Below are positions 24,097-31,792 of a DNA stretch of 49,522 bases, in pieces. Within the stretch, counting starts at the first letter, position 1; the number at the start of each line of letters is the position of its first letter. The translations under genes and the position numbers were made by a program. Source of the DNA: a virus; the IMG/VR virus record IMGVR_UViG_3300042895_000849, positions 1-49,522 of that record, one strand, 5' to 3'. Under the pieces are notes generated by a model. The model saw only the letters and a program-made list of their open reading frames with translations, was not told where the DNA came from and ran no database searches.

Positions 24097-24669
24097 ATGG
24101 CAGGATTACCACATTATTCAAGTTCGAAAGCTTCGGTTAATAAATTCGAACCCGTTTTCCTTAATCAGTTTGAGGTGACTATTTCACCTCCTGCTGGTGT
24201 TATATCAGTTCAAGGAAATCCTGGTAGCGGAAATATTCTTTTAGAGCAGGTGACCAATATTTCAGGTTTACAAGTGGATCAAAATGCTGGTGAGATCACT
24301 CAACAGTACAAATTTGCTAAAAGATACTATGCTGGAGCAGCTCCACAAAGAACTGGTTTAGATGTTTCAATATCATTCGAAGTTAACCTTGATGATGACA
24401 ATTCAATGTATGTTTTTAAAATACTTCGTCAATGGTCTGATTTAATTTATAATCCTATTACAGGAGCAATGGGTCTTAAGAAAGATTACACAGGAAATAT
24501 TTTAATTAATGTTTTTAATAAACAAGGGGATATTTTCAGAAAGATTAATCTTAAAGATTGTTTCCTTATGTCACCTATAACAGATATGGGATTAAACTAT
24601 ACTCAAGCATCTATTTATAAAATTGATGTACAATGGGCAGTAGATTATTTCGAAGACGTATTTATATAA
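24097..24669 (+). CDS. 19: gp19-like tail tube protein, copy 1
   Basis: A 190-residue tail tube subunit (T4 gp19 has 163). Typical features are a NQFEVTISPP strand near the N-terminus, a TNISGLQVDQNAGEI loop, a central VNLDDDNSMYVFKILRQWSD helix, and the C-terminal DYFEDVFI. Tube rings stack inside the sheath and conduct DNA. It sits directly after the sheath gene as in T4. The following gene is a clear paralog: both begin MAGLPH and share the RQWSDLIYNP and DYFEDVF motifs. Confidence 0.92.
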   Translation: MAGLPHYSSSKASVNKFEPVFLNQFEVTISPPAGVISVQGNPGSGNILLEQVTNISGLQVDQNAGEITQQYKFAKRYYAGAAPQRTGLDVSISFEVNLDDDNSMYVFKILRQWSDLIYNPITGAMGLKKDYTGNILINVFNKQGDIFRKINLKDCFLMSPITDMGLNYTQASIYKIDVQWAVDYFEDVFI

Positions 24670-24681
24670 ATATAAAAGAAA

Positions 24682-25260
24682 ATGGCAGGATTACCACATT
24701 TTAGCTCAGCAAAAGCAGCAGTTCAATTATACGAACCAGTATATCTTAATCAATTCGAGGTTATTATTCAACCTCCTGTTGGTGTAACTCTTCCTCAAGG
24801 AAACGGCGGAAGGTCTTTATTGGTAGAAAATGTACTTTCTGTTTCTGGCTTATCAGTTGATAAAAACCCAGGTGTAATGGAACAAAGGTATAAATTCTCA
24901 AGAAGAAGATATGCAGGTGGTGCAGTTGATGATACTGGTGTAAAATTCAGAATTGAATTTGAAACCAATTTGGATGATAACAACAGCAACTACGTATTTA
25001 AAACTATGCGTCAGTGGTCAGATTTAATCTATAATCCTTTAACAGGTGCTACTGGTATTAAATCTACATATGCTGGTGGAACTTATGTACTTGTATCAAT
25101 ATTCAATAAAGAAGGCGATGTATTTAGAAGAATTAAATTAGTAAATTGCTTTCCTACAGATCAAATAAAAGCAATGGATTTAGATTATACTAACGGAACA
25201 ACTCCGTACAAAATAGCACTTTCATTTAGAGCGGATTATTTCGAAGACGTTTTTAACTAA
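24682..25260 (+). CDS. 19: gp19-like tail tube protein, copy 2
   Basis: A 192-residue paralog of the preceding gene, intact and similar along the whole length (MAGLPHFSSAKAAVQ start, NQFEVIIQPP, RQWSDLIYNP, ending DYFEDVFN). The start lies 12 nt after copy 1 behind an ATATAAATATAAAAG leader. It may build part of the tube (a hetero-tube), act as a tube initiator or terminator such as the gp54/gp3 positions in T4, or serve in a different tail segment. A strong terminator follows, so both copies and the sheath probably form one late unit. Confidence 0.9.
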   Translation: MAGLPHFSSAKAAVQLYEPVYLNQFEVIIQPPVGVTLPQGNGGRSLLVENVLSVSGLSVDKNPGVMEQRYKFSRRRYAGGAVDDTGVKFRIEFETNLDDNNSNYVFKTMRQWSDLIYNPLTGATGIKSTYAGGTYVLVSIFNKEGDVFRRIKLVNCFPTDQIKAMDLDYTNGTTPYKIALSFRADYFEDVFN

Positions 25261-25273
25261 AAAAAATCAAGGG

Positions 25274-25284
25274 AATATATAAAT
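25274..25284 (+). promoter_or_regulatory. AATATATAAAT late-type motif just before a terminator
   Basis: AATATATAAAT overlaps the first bases of the terminator at 25282. If it is a promoter, its transcript would start in the terminator stem and skip termination. Confidence 0.3.
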
Positions 25285-25311
25285 GGAGACTCAACAAAGT
25301 CTCCATTTTTG
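25282..25311 (+). terminator. Rho-independent terminator after the tube genes
   Basis: A 10-bp perfect stem AATGGAGACT/AGTCTCCATT with loop CAACAA, followed by TTTTG. Confidence 0.9.
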
Positions 25312-25365
25312 TTTGATCTTATTTCTTACAAGAATGTCGATATTAAAATAATATGGACGACGATT

Positions 25366-25581
25366 GTGACTCAGAAACAGAAAAGAAGACTTGCCTCAAT
25401 CTGCTTAATCCTAGCAACATTTTTCAATCCTTTCGGATTCGATATCCTTTTTGCAGCTTTAATGAAATGGACACATTCCTATTGGCATACTGTCGCAATT
25501 TTTTATTTCCTTTCGGGATTGTTCTTTGGTCTTTACTTTTTTTTATCGTCTAATAGGAAACTAAAAGAAAAAAAAGAGTAA
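25366..25581 (+). CDS. small two-TM membrane protein
   Basis: From the GTG at 25366 it is 71 residues. The same frame is open back to a TTG at 25309, but that start is inside the terminator. Two hydrophobic helices (SICLILATFFNPFGFDILFA and HTVAIFYFLSGLFFGLYFFL) flank a short loop, with a Lys-rich C-terminus (RKLKEKKE). Such small proteins are often holins or membrane modulators, but no family is recognised. An overlapping ATG ORF at 25353 in another frame is less protein-like. Confidence 0.55.
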   Translation: MTQKQKRRLASICLILATFFNPFGFDILFAALMKWTHSYWHTVAIFYFLSGLFFGLYFFLSSNRKLKEKKE

Positions 25582-25602
25582 AAGAAATATAAGAAAAAAA
25601 AT

Positions 25603-26634
25603 ATGATTGACAATTTTGACGATGAGCTTCTAAATGAACTCAACCAAAAAGAAGCTAAATCTAAGTTCGAGTATGATGCTCAACAAAGGATTGAAGAACA
25701 AGATCCAGATGTAGAAAATGTAACAATTCCCGATTGGATACCAACAGAAGATAATATAACACCGAGAAATTTAGGAAAAGTTAACGTCAATAGAACTCCA
25801 CTTGGAATGGAGGCGGAATGGAAAAATATACCAGCAGACACTTTACCCTCTAAAGGATTTGGCTATCCTGATGGATTTGAAATTGCAATAAAATCAGCTA
25901 AGGTTACTGAAATTAGGCAATTCTCCACAGTAGACGATAGCGATAGATTAGATCTAGATGACAAATTAAATACTATCATTGAAAAATGTATGAAAATACG
26001 TTGGAATGGTGGTATTCTTGAATCATACGATTTATGGTACGAAGATAGATTCTTTATTATTATGTCAATAAGAGATATGACTTTCTTAAAAGGAGAGAAT
26101 AGAATCTTATTACCTATTACAAAAAACTGTACTAAAGAAGAATGTAACATTCCTGATATGATAGAATTAAAATCTAATCTATTAGATAGTTTTGTTGTTG
26201 ATCAGGAGATATTAAAAAGATACAATAAAGATTCATATTCATTCAAATTTATACCTAAAGACGGAAGTGCAGAAATGGATTTGTATATTCCCACCATTGG
26301 TGTTACCACAGTATGTAGAAGAATTATAGCAGATAAAAGAAAGAAGGGTAAAAAATTCGACGATAGCTTTGCAAAGGTTGCAACTTTTATAATTCCAGAC
26401 TGGAGAGGTCTAGATGAAAGATTATATGATCAATATGAAAGAGCGTCGTTAGAATGGACTCCATTACAATTCTCAATAGCAGATCAAATCAGTGAAAAAA
26501 TTAATTTTGCAACAAAATCAAGAATTTATACAAAATGTGAAAGCTGTGATGGGGAGGTCACAGCAGAAATTTCCTTTCCCGGAGGATACAGATCCCTTTT
26601 CATTATTTCAAATATCCTTGAGCAACTATTTTGA
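25603..26634 (+). CDS. gp26-like baseplate hub / tail assembly protein, zero frame
   Basis: A 343-residue product in the zero frame. Residues 70-120 contain the conserved hub-assembly start AEWKNIPADTLPSKGFGYPDG, followed by strands and an IRDMTFLKGENRILLPI-type core. The C-terminal part has a CxxC element (TKCESCDGEVTAEISFP). After Pro326 the zero frame reads GGYRSLFIISNILEQLF and stops. The +1 frame continues far more naturally (EDTDPFSLFQ, then FRLWEEFKLSIDNLES). The codons at the junction are TTT CCC GGA at 26575-26583; a +1 shift after CCC at 26580 would yield a 402-residue fusion. I assign the hub-assembly family by memory of the LPSKG pattern; gp26/gp51 identity is tentative. Confidence 0.65.
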   Translation: MIDNFDDELLNELNQKEAKSKFEYDAQQRIEEQDPDVENVTIPDWIPTEDNITPRNLGKVNVNRTPLGMEAEWKNIPADTLPSKGFGYPDGFEIAIKSAKVTEIRQFSTVDDSDRLDLDDKLNTIIEKCMKIRWNGGILESYDLWYEDRFFIIMSIRDMTFLKGENRILLPITKNCTKEECNIPDMIELKSNLLDSFVVDQEILKRYNKDSYSFKFIPKDGSAEMDLYIPTIGVTTVCRRIIADKRKKGKKFDDSFAKVATFIIPDWRGLDERLYDQYERASLEWTPLQFSIADQISEKINFATKSRIYTKCESCDGEVTAEISFPGGYRSLFIISNILEQLF

Positions 26635-26812
26635 TATTAAATTTAGACTTTGGGAAGAATTTAAACTCTCAATAGATAATTTAGAATCTCTTCCATTTTA
26701 TGAATATCAACTATATGTAGATAAGCTTAATGAAAAAATAGAACGAGAGAATAAGAAATCCGAACAGGGAGATTTAGTAGAAGCATTTTCATTTTCAAAG
26801 CCAAAAAGTTAA
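26549..26812 (+). CDS. +1-frame C-terminal part of the hub-like protein (frameshift product or separate gene)
   Basis: This frame overlaps the end of the preceding gene. In-frame ATGs exist at 26549 (and 26492), but the part that looks like protein begins at 26582: EDTDPFSLFQISLSNYF, then FRLWEEFKLSIDNLESLPFY and YQLYVDKLNEKIERENKK. This continues the zinc-ribbon-like end of the zero frame (EISFP) without a gap if the ribosome skips G26581 after the CCC codon. Alternatives are an independent start at 26549, or a one-base sequencing error at CCCGG. The stop codon lies in the loop of a terminator. Confidence 0.62.
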   Translation: MGRSQQKFPFPEDTDPFSLFQISLSNYFDIKFRLWEEFKLSIDNLESLPFYEYQLYVDKLNEKIERENKKSEQGDLVEAFSFSKPKS

Positions 26813-26826
26813 CTTTTTGGCTTTTT
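26799..26826 (+). terminator. Rho-independent terminator
   Basis: Perfect stem AGCCAAAAAG/CTTTTTGGCT with loop TTAA, then TTTT. The stop codon of the upstream gene is in the loop. Confidence 0.88.
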
Positions 26827-26829
26827 AGG

Positions 26830-26840
26830 TATATAAATAA
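26830..26840 (+). promoter_or_regulatory. TATATAAATAA late-type motif
   Basis: TATATAAATAA contains the exact T4 late box TATAAATA and lies 9 nt before the TTG start at 26850. Confidence 0.5.
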
Positions 26841-26849
26841 AAATACATT

Positions 26850-28550
26850 TTGGCAGGAGAAACAGGAACACAAGGATCAGAATTTCCAATTTTTAAATCT
26901 GGAGAAGGTGCTTTCGATAGAGCTAAATATAAGCAAGAAGAAAGTGCAATGATAACCCCTACGGGGCAATTAACGGGAAAGGAAATAGACGAAGATTTAA
27001 AAAAGAAGAAGAAATCTGCAGATGAGGTTATAAAAGAAGCTAAAGCATTCTATAATGAATCGTTTGAAAAAAATCTAAAAGCTTTAGATCCTGCTTATGA
27101 TCCTAAACTTATTTATTATTCAGAAGCTTACGATGAAAGCGGAACTGATAGAATGGATATTGGTGAAAAAATAGACAATGGAGAGGCATTAGACGGTAAG
27201 GAAATTTTTGAAATGTCCAAAGGATCTGCTCAAAATAAGATAGGAAATGCACAAAAGCTTAAAACTGGTAGTGTAACTCAGATAGTAGAAAATTTAGGGC
27301 TTAGAAATATAAAAGAGTACGAAAAGTACGATACAATCAAAGGAGAATTTGATAGTAAAGTAAAAGATGATAAACTTAAATTTGATCCATTATTGGATAA
27401 ATTTTTAGATATTCTATCATATTTTAATGGGGATGGTGGCCCAATGACTGTACAAAAATCTGCAATTCTTTTTACACCAGAGAATAACGCTATAATATCT
27501 GCATTTGCTAAAATACTAGAAGCTGAAGGGTTTGCTAGTGAAAGCGTTGTAAACATGTCCAAAAGATATGATGATAATTTAGCTAAGCTTATAGATAAAT
27601 CTAAAGGCGGATCCATAGAGTCAATGAAAATGACTAAAGAGGGAGATGTTGTACCAGCTACAGGACCTACAGGAGCATCTACAGAAACTAAGTTAGTAGA
27701 AAAAACAAGTACTACAGAAGGCACAGGAGGAACTACAGGACCAGCAGTTTCATCAACAGAAACTAAATTAGAAGAAGCAAAAAACACTACAGGAACTACT
27801 GGTGGAACTACTGGACCAGCAGTTTCATCAGCAGAAACTAAATTAGAAGAGACAAAAAACATTACGGGAGGTACAGGTACAGTAAACTCTGAACCAGCAA
27901 AAATAGATACTGTAAATAATAATAAAGAAAGTAAAGTTAATAATTTGCTTAAGGATTTATTTGGTATAGATTCAGGAGCTTCCAGTGGAACTGGAGGAAC
28001 TGGAGGAACTGGAGGAACTGGAGATAGTAAAGCTAAGACTGAAACAGAAAAACTTACAGAAAAAAAAGCAGAAGATATTACAGGCGCTCCTAAAGGAGTA
28101 ACGGGATCTACTGTGGGAACTGAAAAAAAAGAACCGGAGAAAAAAAATGAGGAGACTAAGTTAGAAAATAAAATAGATAATAAAAATGATAAAGTAAATG
28201 AAACTTTACCTGTTTCTACGGGTAAGATAGAAACAACAACACAAAATTTATCTAGTGTAAGCACAATGGTAGAAAAGCCCAAAGAGCCAGAACCTAATAC
28301 TGCTACCACTACTAATACCACTACTAGTAATACTAGTTCTGATAACGGAAGCTCTGGAAGTACCACTACAGAAGTTCCTAAGAGCGAAACTACTAATAAC
28401 GAAAAAAAAGTTGAAGGAAATAAAACAGAAGGAGAAGGAAATAAAGAAATGTTAGATACTATGAAAAATATGGTATCATTACTGACACAGCTTAATAGCA
28501 CTATGCAAGGACCCTTAATTGTTACTCCAACTAATAAAAAGTTTCAATAG
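26850..28550 (+). CDS. large low-complexity virion-like protein (TTG start)
   Basis: A 566-residue protein from TTG 26850 (MAGETGTQGSEFPIFKSGEG), chosen because it directly follows a T4-like late box and no ATG exists nearby. Residues 1-265 are helical and charged. Residues 265-400 are repeats rich in Gly, Thr and Pro with TGPAVSS-TETKLEE units about 24 residues long and a GTGGTGGTGGTG run. Residues 400-530 are Lys/Glu/Thr-rich and probably disordered. The last 30 (TMKNMVSLLTQLNSTM) form an amphipathic helix. It sits after the hub-like gene, so a tail-associated role is plausible; tape measure is possible but lacks the long hydrophobic helices usual there. The long antisense ORF over its repeats is a composition artefact. 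Confidence 0.72.
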   Translation: MAGETGTQGSEFPIFKSGEGAFDRAKYKQEESAMITPTGQLTGKEIDEDLKKKKKSADEVIKEAKAFYNESFEKNLKALDPAYDPKLIYYSEAYDESGTDRMDIGEKIDNGEALDGKEIFEMSKGSAQNKIGNAQKLKTGSVTQIVENLGLRNIKEYEKYDTIKGEFDSKVKDDKLKFDPLLDKFLDILSYFNGDGGPMTVQKSAILFTPENNAIISAFAKILEAEGFASESVVNMSKRYDDNLAKLIDKSKGGSIESMKMTKEGDVVPATGPTGASTETKLVEKTSTTEGTGGTTGPAVSSTETKLEEAKNTTGTTGGTTGPAVSSAETKLEETKNITGGTGTVNSEPAKIDTVNNNKESKVNNLLKDLFGIDSGASSGTGGTGGTGGTGDSKAKTETEKLTEKKAEDITGAPKGVTGSTVGTEKKEPEKKNEETKLENKIDNKNDKVNETLPVSTGKIETTTQNLSSVSTMVEKPKEPEPNTATTTNTTTSNTSSDNGSSGSTTTEVPKSETTNNEKKVEGNKTEGEGNKEMLDTMKNMVSLLTQLNSTMQGPLIVTPTNKKFQ

Positions 28551-28577
28551 GGGATTTACTTTATAAAAAGTATTTTC

Positions 28578-28585
28578 TATATTTG
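28578..28585 (+). promoter_or_regulatory. Bacteroidota-type promoter box TATATTTG
   Basis: TATATTTG matches the TAnnTTTG -7 box of Bacteroidota. A TTTA occurs about 20 nt upstream (28555-28558) at the -33 position, where TTTG is expected. It lies 26 nt before the ATG at 28612. Confidence 0.5.
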
Positions 28586-28611
28586 TAAAATAAAACCTAA
28601 AATAAAAAAGT

Positions 28612-28884
28612 ATGAGTAAAAACTATGAGATTTCGAAAGAGCTTAAACAGGCATCGGCTCAATTCCTTAAGGAATATTCGAACTATGAAAAATGTCTGCA
28701 GAATTTAGAAAATGAAGAAAAAATTGGATTTACGGAAGATGAAGTTAATGAGATATTAAATCTCCTTGGTGCTTTTAGACTAAGAGACGTGTTTTCTATT
28801 GTAGAACGCTATAAAATCGAAGTCGTACCTTTAAAAGCACAAGCTGATGATCAATCAGAGCCTACCGCTGCAGAAGCAGAATAA
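28612..28884 (+). CDS. unknown small acidic protein
   Basis: A 90-residue protein (MSKNYEISKELKQASAQFLK start), helical, with an acidic C-terminal tail (DDQSEPTAAEAE). No family is recognised. It has a host-type promoter box upstream and overlaps the dCMP deaminase start region by up to 38 nt, so it is likely co-translated with it in an early or middle unit. Confidence 0.62.
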   Translation: MSKNYEISKELKQASAQFLKEYSNYEKCLQNLENEEKIGFTEDEVNEILNLLGAFRLRDVFSIVERYKIEVVPLKAQADDQSEPTAAEAE

Positions 28885-29284
28885 GATCGATTTATTGTAC
28901 TTAAGAATGGCCAAAGTTTGGTCGGAAAATTCTCACTGTAAAAGAAGTCAGGTAGGATGTCTAATAGTCAATAATCGTACAATTATATCTGATGGGTATA
29001 ATGGAACTCCTTCAGGATTTCCTAATCAATGCGAGGATTGCGATAACAACACCATATCAACGGTTTTACATGCAGAAGCTAATGCTATAACGAAAATAGC
29101 TAAAAGTACAAATACGGCGGAAGGCGCTACATTATATGTAACCCTATCTCCTTGCTTCGATTGTGCTAAACTTATAATTCAGGCAGGAATTAAAAGAATA
29201 GTTTACTCGGAAGTTTATAGAAAGACAGATTCTTTTAAACTTTTTGAACAAGCAGGAATAGAAATAAAAAGATTAGAAATTTAA
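28847..29284 (+). CDS. cd: dCMP deaminase
   Basis: A zinc-dependent deaminase of up to 145 residues converting dCMP to dUMP. Zinc and proton-transfer motifs are HAEANA (His75, Glu77) and PCFDC (Cys103, Cys106), with the upstream GYNGTPSGFPNQCEDC stretch typical of phage and eukaryotic dCMP deaminases. The N-terminal LYLRMAKVWSENSHCKRSQVG matches the family, so a start upstream of the ATG at 28907 is needed; I use the ATG at 28847, inside the previous gene, but a TTG near 28895 is possible. It supplies dUMP for thymidylate synthesis and balances dCMP available to the gp42-like enzyme. Confidence 0.9.
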   Translation: MINQSLPLQKQNKIDLLYLRMAKVWSENSHCKRSQVGCLIVNNRTIISDGYNGTPSGFPNQCEDCDNNTISTVLHAEANAITKIAKSTNTAEGATLYVTLSPCFDCAKLIIQAGIKRIVYSEVYRKTDSFKLFEQAGIEIKRLEI

Positions 29285-29300
29285 AAAAATTGGAACTAAA

Positions 29301-29921
29301 ATGGCAGTAAAAAACATTCAAGAATTGGCAGAGAGCTTTATGAGAAGCTCATCAGAAAAAGATTTTGTAGAACTATACAAAAGAATAAAACCTGGATTAT
29401 TAAATCATTGTAAATCTATTTTAATAGAACAGGAAGCTGCAGAAGATGCTGTTTCTAACACAATGGCTAAGATCTGGACTAAGATCACTCAGTATGATTC
29501 AACTAGAGGTAATTTTTCTACATGGGTCTACAATATAGCTAGGAACGAATCTTTAGTTATTAAAAAATGTGAAGATAGGTATATGCCTATTATAAACGAG
29601 ATGGTTAGAAATTCCGATGATTCTGACGATCATGTATTCAGATCAAGTTCAAATGTAGTTCAAGGTGACACCACTTGCGACTATATAACTACTGATAATG
29701 ATGAGATGGAGGATCTTTATGATAATGTTATAGAGAAAATGAGTGACCTACCGGAAATTTATAAAGACATTCTTTATGATAGAGAAATTCTAAGAATGAA
29801 ATATCAAGAGATAGCAGATAAACATGGAATGAAAAAAAGAGCTATAGCTACAAGAATTAGAAGAGCAAGATTAAAAGTCAGAGAAATGTTTCCTGGAGTT
29901 AATTTAACTTTTAATAATTAA
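29301..29921 (+). CDS. ECF-type sigma-70 family sigma factor
   Basis: A 206-residue sigma factor with region 2 at about 25-90 (AEDAVSNTMAKIWTKITQYD, then GNFSTWVYNIARNES) and region 4 at 150-198 (LPEIYKDILYDREILRMKYQ, EIADKHGMKKRAIATRIRRA). These match ECF sigma factors, with a charged linker replacing region 3. It would direct host RNA polymerase to phage promoters. A separate gp55-like factor is encoded at 36811, so this phage carries two sigma factors. By position in an early/middle-type unit it may serve middle transcription, for example the AGTATAATAATA motifs; that link is speculation. Confidence 0.88.
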   Translation: MAVKNIQELAESFMRSSSEKDFVELYKRIKPGLLNHCKSILIEQEAAEDAVSNTMAKIWTKITQYDSTRGNFSTWVYNIARNESLVIKKCEDRYMPIINEMVRNSDDSDDHVFRSSSNVVQGDTTCDYITTDNDEMEDLYDNVIEKMSDLPEIYKDILYDREILRMKYQEIADKHGMKKRAIATRIRRARLKVREMFPGVNLTFNN

Positions 29922-29936
29922 TGTAACTTTTCTTAT

Positions 29937-29947
29937 AGTATAATCTA
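29937..29947 (+). promoter_or_regulatory. AGTATAATCTA promoter-like motif
   Basis: AGTATAATCTA lies 17 nt before the ATG at 29965, same family as 2894, 7842 and 41567. Confidence 0.4.
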
Positions 29948-29964
29948 AAATTAAGAAAAAAGTT

Positions 29965-30426
29965 ATGAAATATCCATTTAAAAGAGTTATAATAGACATA
30001 GGTAATTATTTCTTTGTGAGAAGAACTATAAAGAATAATATGAGTTCTATAGAGTGGAATAAATTTAAGCTTAGAGTAGATTGGATTGGAAGAATTTATA
30101 CTGTTGTAAATCTTCCGCCAGAAGTAATATATTCTCCAGATACACCAGAAGAAATAAGACCTGCATATGTTATTGAAGAGTCTAAGCCATTAAATGAGTA
30201 TCTTACTGGATTAGGATTGTCTGAAGTTATTTTACCCGAAATAACACCAATACCAAAATCAATTTCTTATCTTATTACATACACTCCAGCTTTTCAAAGA
30301 TTATCATTGAGATGGATTTTTTATAGAATTGGTTTAATCTTAGTAATTAGTTATCTTCAATACAAGTTCGGATTCTTATCATGGATAGGTGGTCTAATAA
30401 AATCGTTATTTGATGCCATCTTCTAA
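29965..30426 (+). CDS. unknown protein with C-terminal membrane helix
   Basis: A 153-residue protein. The N-terminal 110 residues are soluble (MKYPFKRVIIDIGNYFFVRR start, Pro-rich middle with PEVIYSPDTPEEIRP). The C-terminal 40 residues contain a hydrophobic helix (FYRIGLILVISYLQYKFGFL) and an amphipathic end. No family is recognised. It overlaps the following nuclease gene by 14 nt. Confidence 0.65.
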   Translation: MKYPFKRVIIDIGNYFFVRRTIKNNMSSIEWNKFKLRVDWIGRIYTVVNLPPEVIYSPDTPEEIRPAYVIEESKPLNEYLTGLGLSEVILPEITPIPKSISYLITYTPAFQRLSLRWIFYRIGLILVISYLQYKFGFLSWIGGLIKSLFDAIF

Positions 30427-31168
30427 TATAGAAATTACAAGAAAAGCTTACCCATGGGGTAGAGCATATATCGTTGAGGGAGCTTCTGAAGCTCCTTTAA
30501 TTTTGCCATCTGTTACTACTGTGCTTAAATTATTAAAAAACGAAAAATACGAAATGCTCAGAAAGCAATTCGGAGATAAGAGATGGGATAAGATATTACA
30601 CGATGCTGCAGAACGAGGAAATGTAATGCACAGAATGCTAGAACTTTTTCTTCTTGAATGGGCAAAAGAAAAAAACGTAGACAGATCGTTAAAGAAAGCA
30701 CAAATATTTGCAATAGAAGAATCAAGAAGAGATGAGGGTAAATTTTCTAAATACGTAGATAAAGGAAGAGATCTTTTTTGGAATTTTTATCACGAAAAGT
30801 TTTGGGAAAATATCTTAGAAGTTGTAGATAACGAAGCTTTCTTATACACAACATTTAAAGGAGGATGGGCTGGTGCGTGCGACTTTGTTTACAGAGATCT
30901 GGAATACAATTTAATAGTAGAAGATTTTAAATCATCAACTTCTTTAAAAGACGAAGAAGATATATTAAGTTATAAATTACAAATAGCAGCTTACATGTTT
31001 ATGTGTGCTGAAAAATATAATGAAGTTCCTAAAGTTGGTAAGATACGTATAGCAAATGAGCAGACATCTGATATACAAACATTTGAAGTACATGATTATG
31101 AATTAAAAGATTACCTTTCCCAGTTCATAGATTTATGTGAAAAATTCAGAGAAATTAACAATATTTAA
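30413..31168 (+). CDS. PD-(D/E)XK family nuclease
   Basis: A 251-residue protein from ATG 30413; the TTG at 30410 is one codon upstream. It carries the RecB-like exonuclease layout: helical ERGNVMHRMLE at 68-78, a metal-binding Asp157 in GACDFVYR, and a DFK triad end (Asp171, Lys173) in VEDFKSS, followed by a YKLQIAAYMFM helix like the QxxxY motif (Q-I-A-A-Y) of RecB/Cas4-type nucleases. It probably degrades or trims DNA during replication, recombination or host takeover. It overlaps the upstream gene. Confidence 0.85.
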   Translation: MPSSNIEITRKAYPWGRAYIVEGASEAPLILPSVTTVLKLLKNEKYEMLRKQFGDKRWDKILHDAAERGNVMHRMLELFLLEWAKEKNVDRSLKKAQIFAIEESRRDEGKFSKYVDKGRDLFWNFYHEKFWENILEVVDNEAFLYTTFKGGWAGACDFVYRDLEYNLIVEDFKSSTSLKDEEDILSYKLQIAAYMFMCAEKYNEVPKVGKIRIANEQTSDIQTFEVHDYELKDYLSQFIDLCEKFREINNI

Positions 31169-31212
31169 GAAACTTTCTATTACAAATAACCTATAAAATA
31201 TAAAAATACAAA

Positions 31213-31722
31213 ATGGCAAAAATAGCGAAAACACCGAAAATGGAAGTGATTAAAGAAGAAGCAAACGAAGCTGCTCTCGAAAAATATCTTTCTAATGTTG
31301 ATCACGATAAAGTTAATTCTATCAAAAAAGATCTAGAGGATTACAAAAAGAGTCTAGCAGGAAAAGAATATGCTGTGTCTATGACACCAGAGATTTTAGA
31401 TGTATTTCTAGACTACATGAAAAATGGAGTTCAGTGGAGATCTAAAGAAGCTCTTGGAGTTAAAGAGATTTTAAAAAGTATAGAGAGAACAAAAAAAGAA
31501 GGTATTAAAGATGGCGTTGCTTATTTTAATAACCTAGAGGTGGAAGCTTCACATTATTTTATTTTAAAAATGGAAGGGACTGGAGAAAGCCGAATTGATA
31601 ATTTCGTAGCTCTTTGGAAAACTTTTGAAGAGACATTAGTACTAATTCAACAAGATAACTTGGTTGTTAAAGATCTTGAGCAACAATTAGCTGCTGCAGA
31701 GCAAGGATTGGAGCTAGCATAA
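31213..31722 (+). CDS. unknown coiled-coil protein
   Basis: A 169-residue, strongly helical, acidic/basic protein (MAKIAKTPKMEVIKEEANEA start) with a C-terminal coiled coil (VVKDLEQQLAAAEQGLELA). No family is recognised. It is preceded by CTATAAAATATAAAAATA and closed by a strong terminator, so it forms its own transcription unit. Confidence 0.68.
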   Translation: MAKIAKTPKMEVIKEEANEAALEKYLSNVDHDKVNSIKKDLEDYKKSLAGKEYAVSMTPEILDVFLDYMKNGVQWRSKEALGVKEILKSIERTKKEGIKDGVAYFNNLEVEASHYFILKMEGTGESRIDNFVALWKTFEETLVLIQQDNLVVKDLEQQLAAAEQGLELA

Positions 31723-31745
31723 TAAACCTTATACCCTAATATAAC

Positions 31746-31777
31746 AAAAGACTAGAAATATTTCTAGTCTTTTTTTT
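31746..31777 (+). terminator. Rho-independent terminator
   Basis: Long near-perfect stem AAAAGACTAGAAA/TTTCTAGTCTTTT (31746-31758 with 31761-31773) followed by TTTT. Confidence 0.9.
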
Positions 31778-31780
31778 GTG

Positions 31781-31789
31781 GATATATAT
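31781..31789 (+). promoter_or_regulatory. GATATATAT late-type motif
   Basis: GATATATAT ends 3 nt before the ATG at 31793, directly after a terminator. Confidence 0.4.
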
Positions 31790-31792
31790 GTC

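Noticed and set aside
25353-25553. 66-codon ORF starting at ATG 25353
   Set aside because: It overlaps the 25366-25581 frame, which has a more regular two-helix membrane pattern and Lys-rich end; only one is likely real.
27278-28501. Long antisense ORF (407 codons) opposite the 26850 gene
   Set aside because: It reads Val/Ser/Leu/Pro repeats created by Thr/Lys/Glu-rich low-complexity coding on the plus strand; no motif, no plausible start context and no neighbours on that strand.
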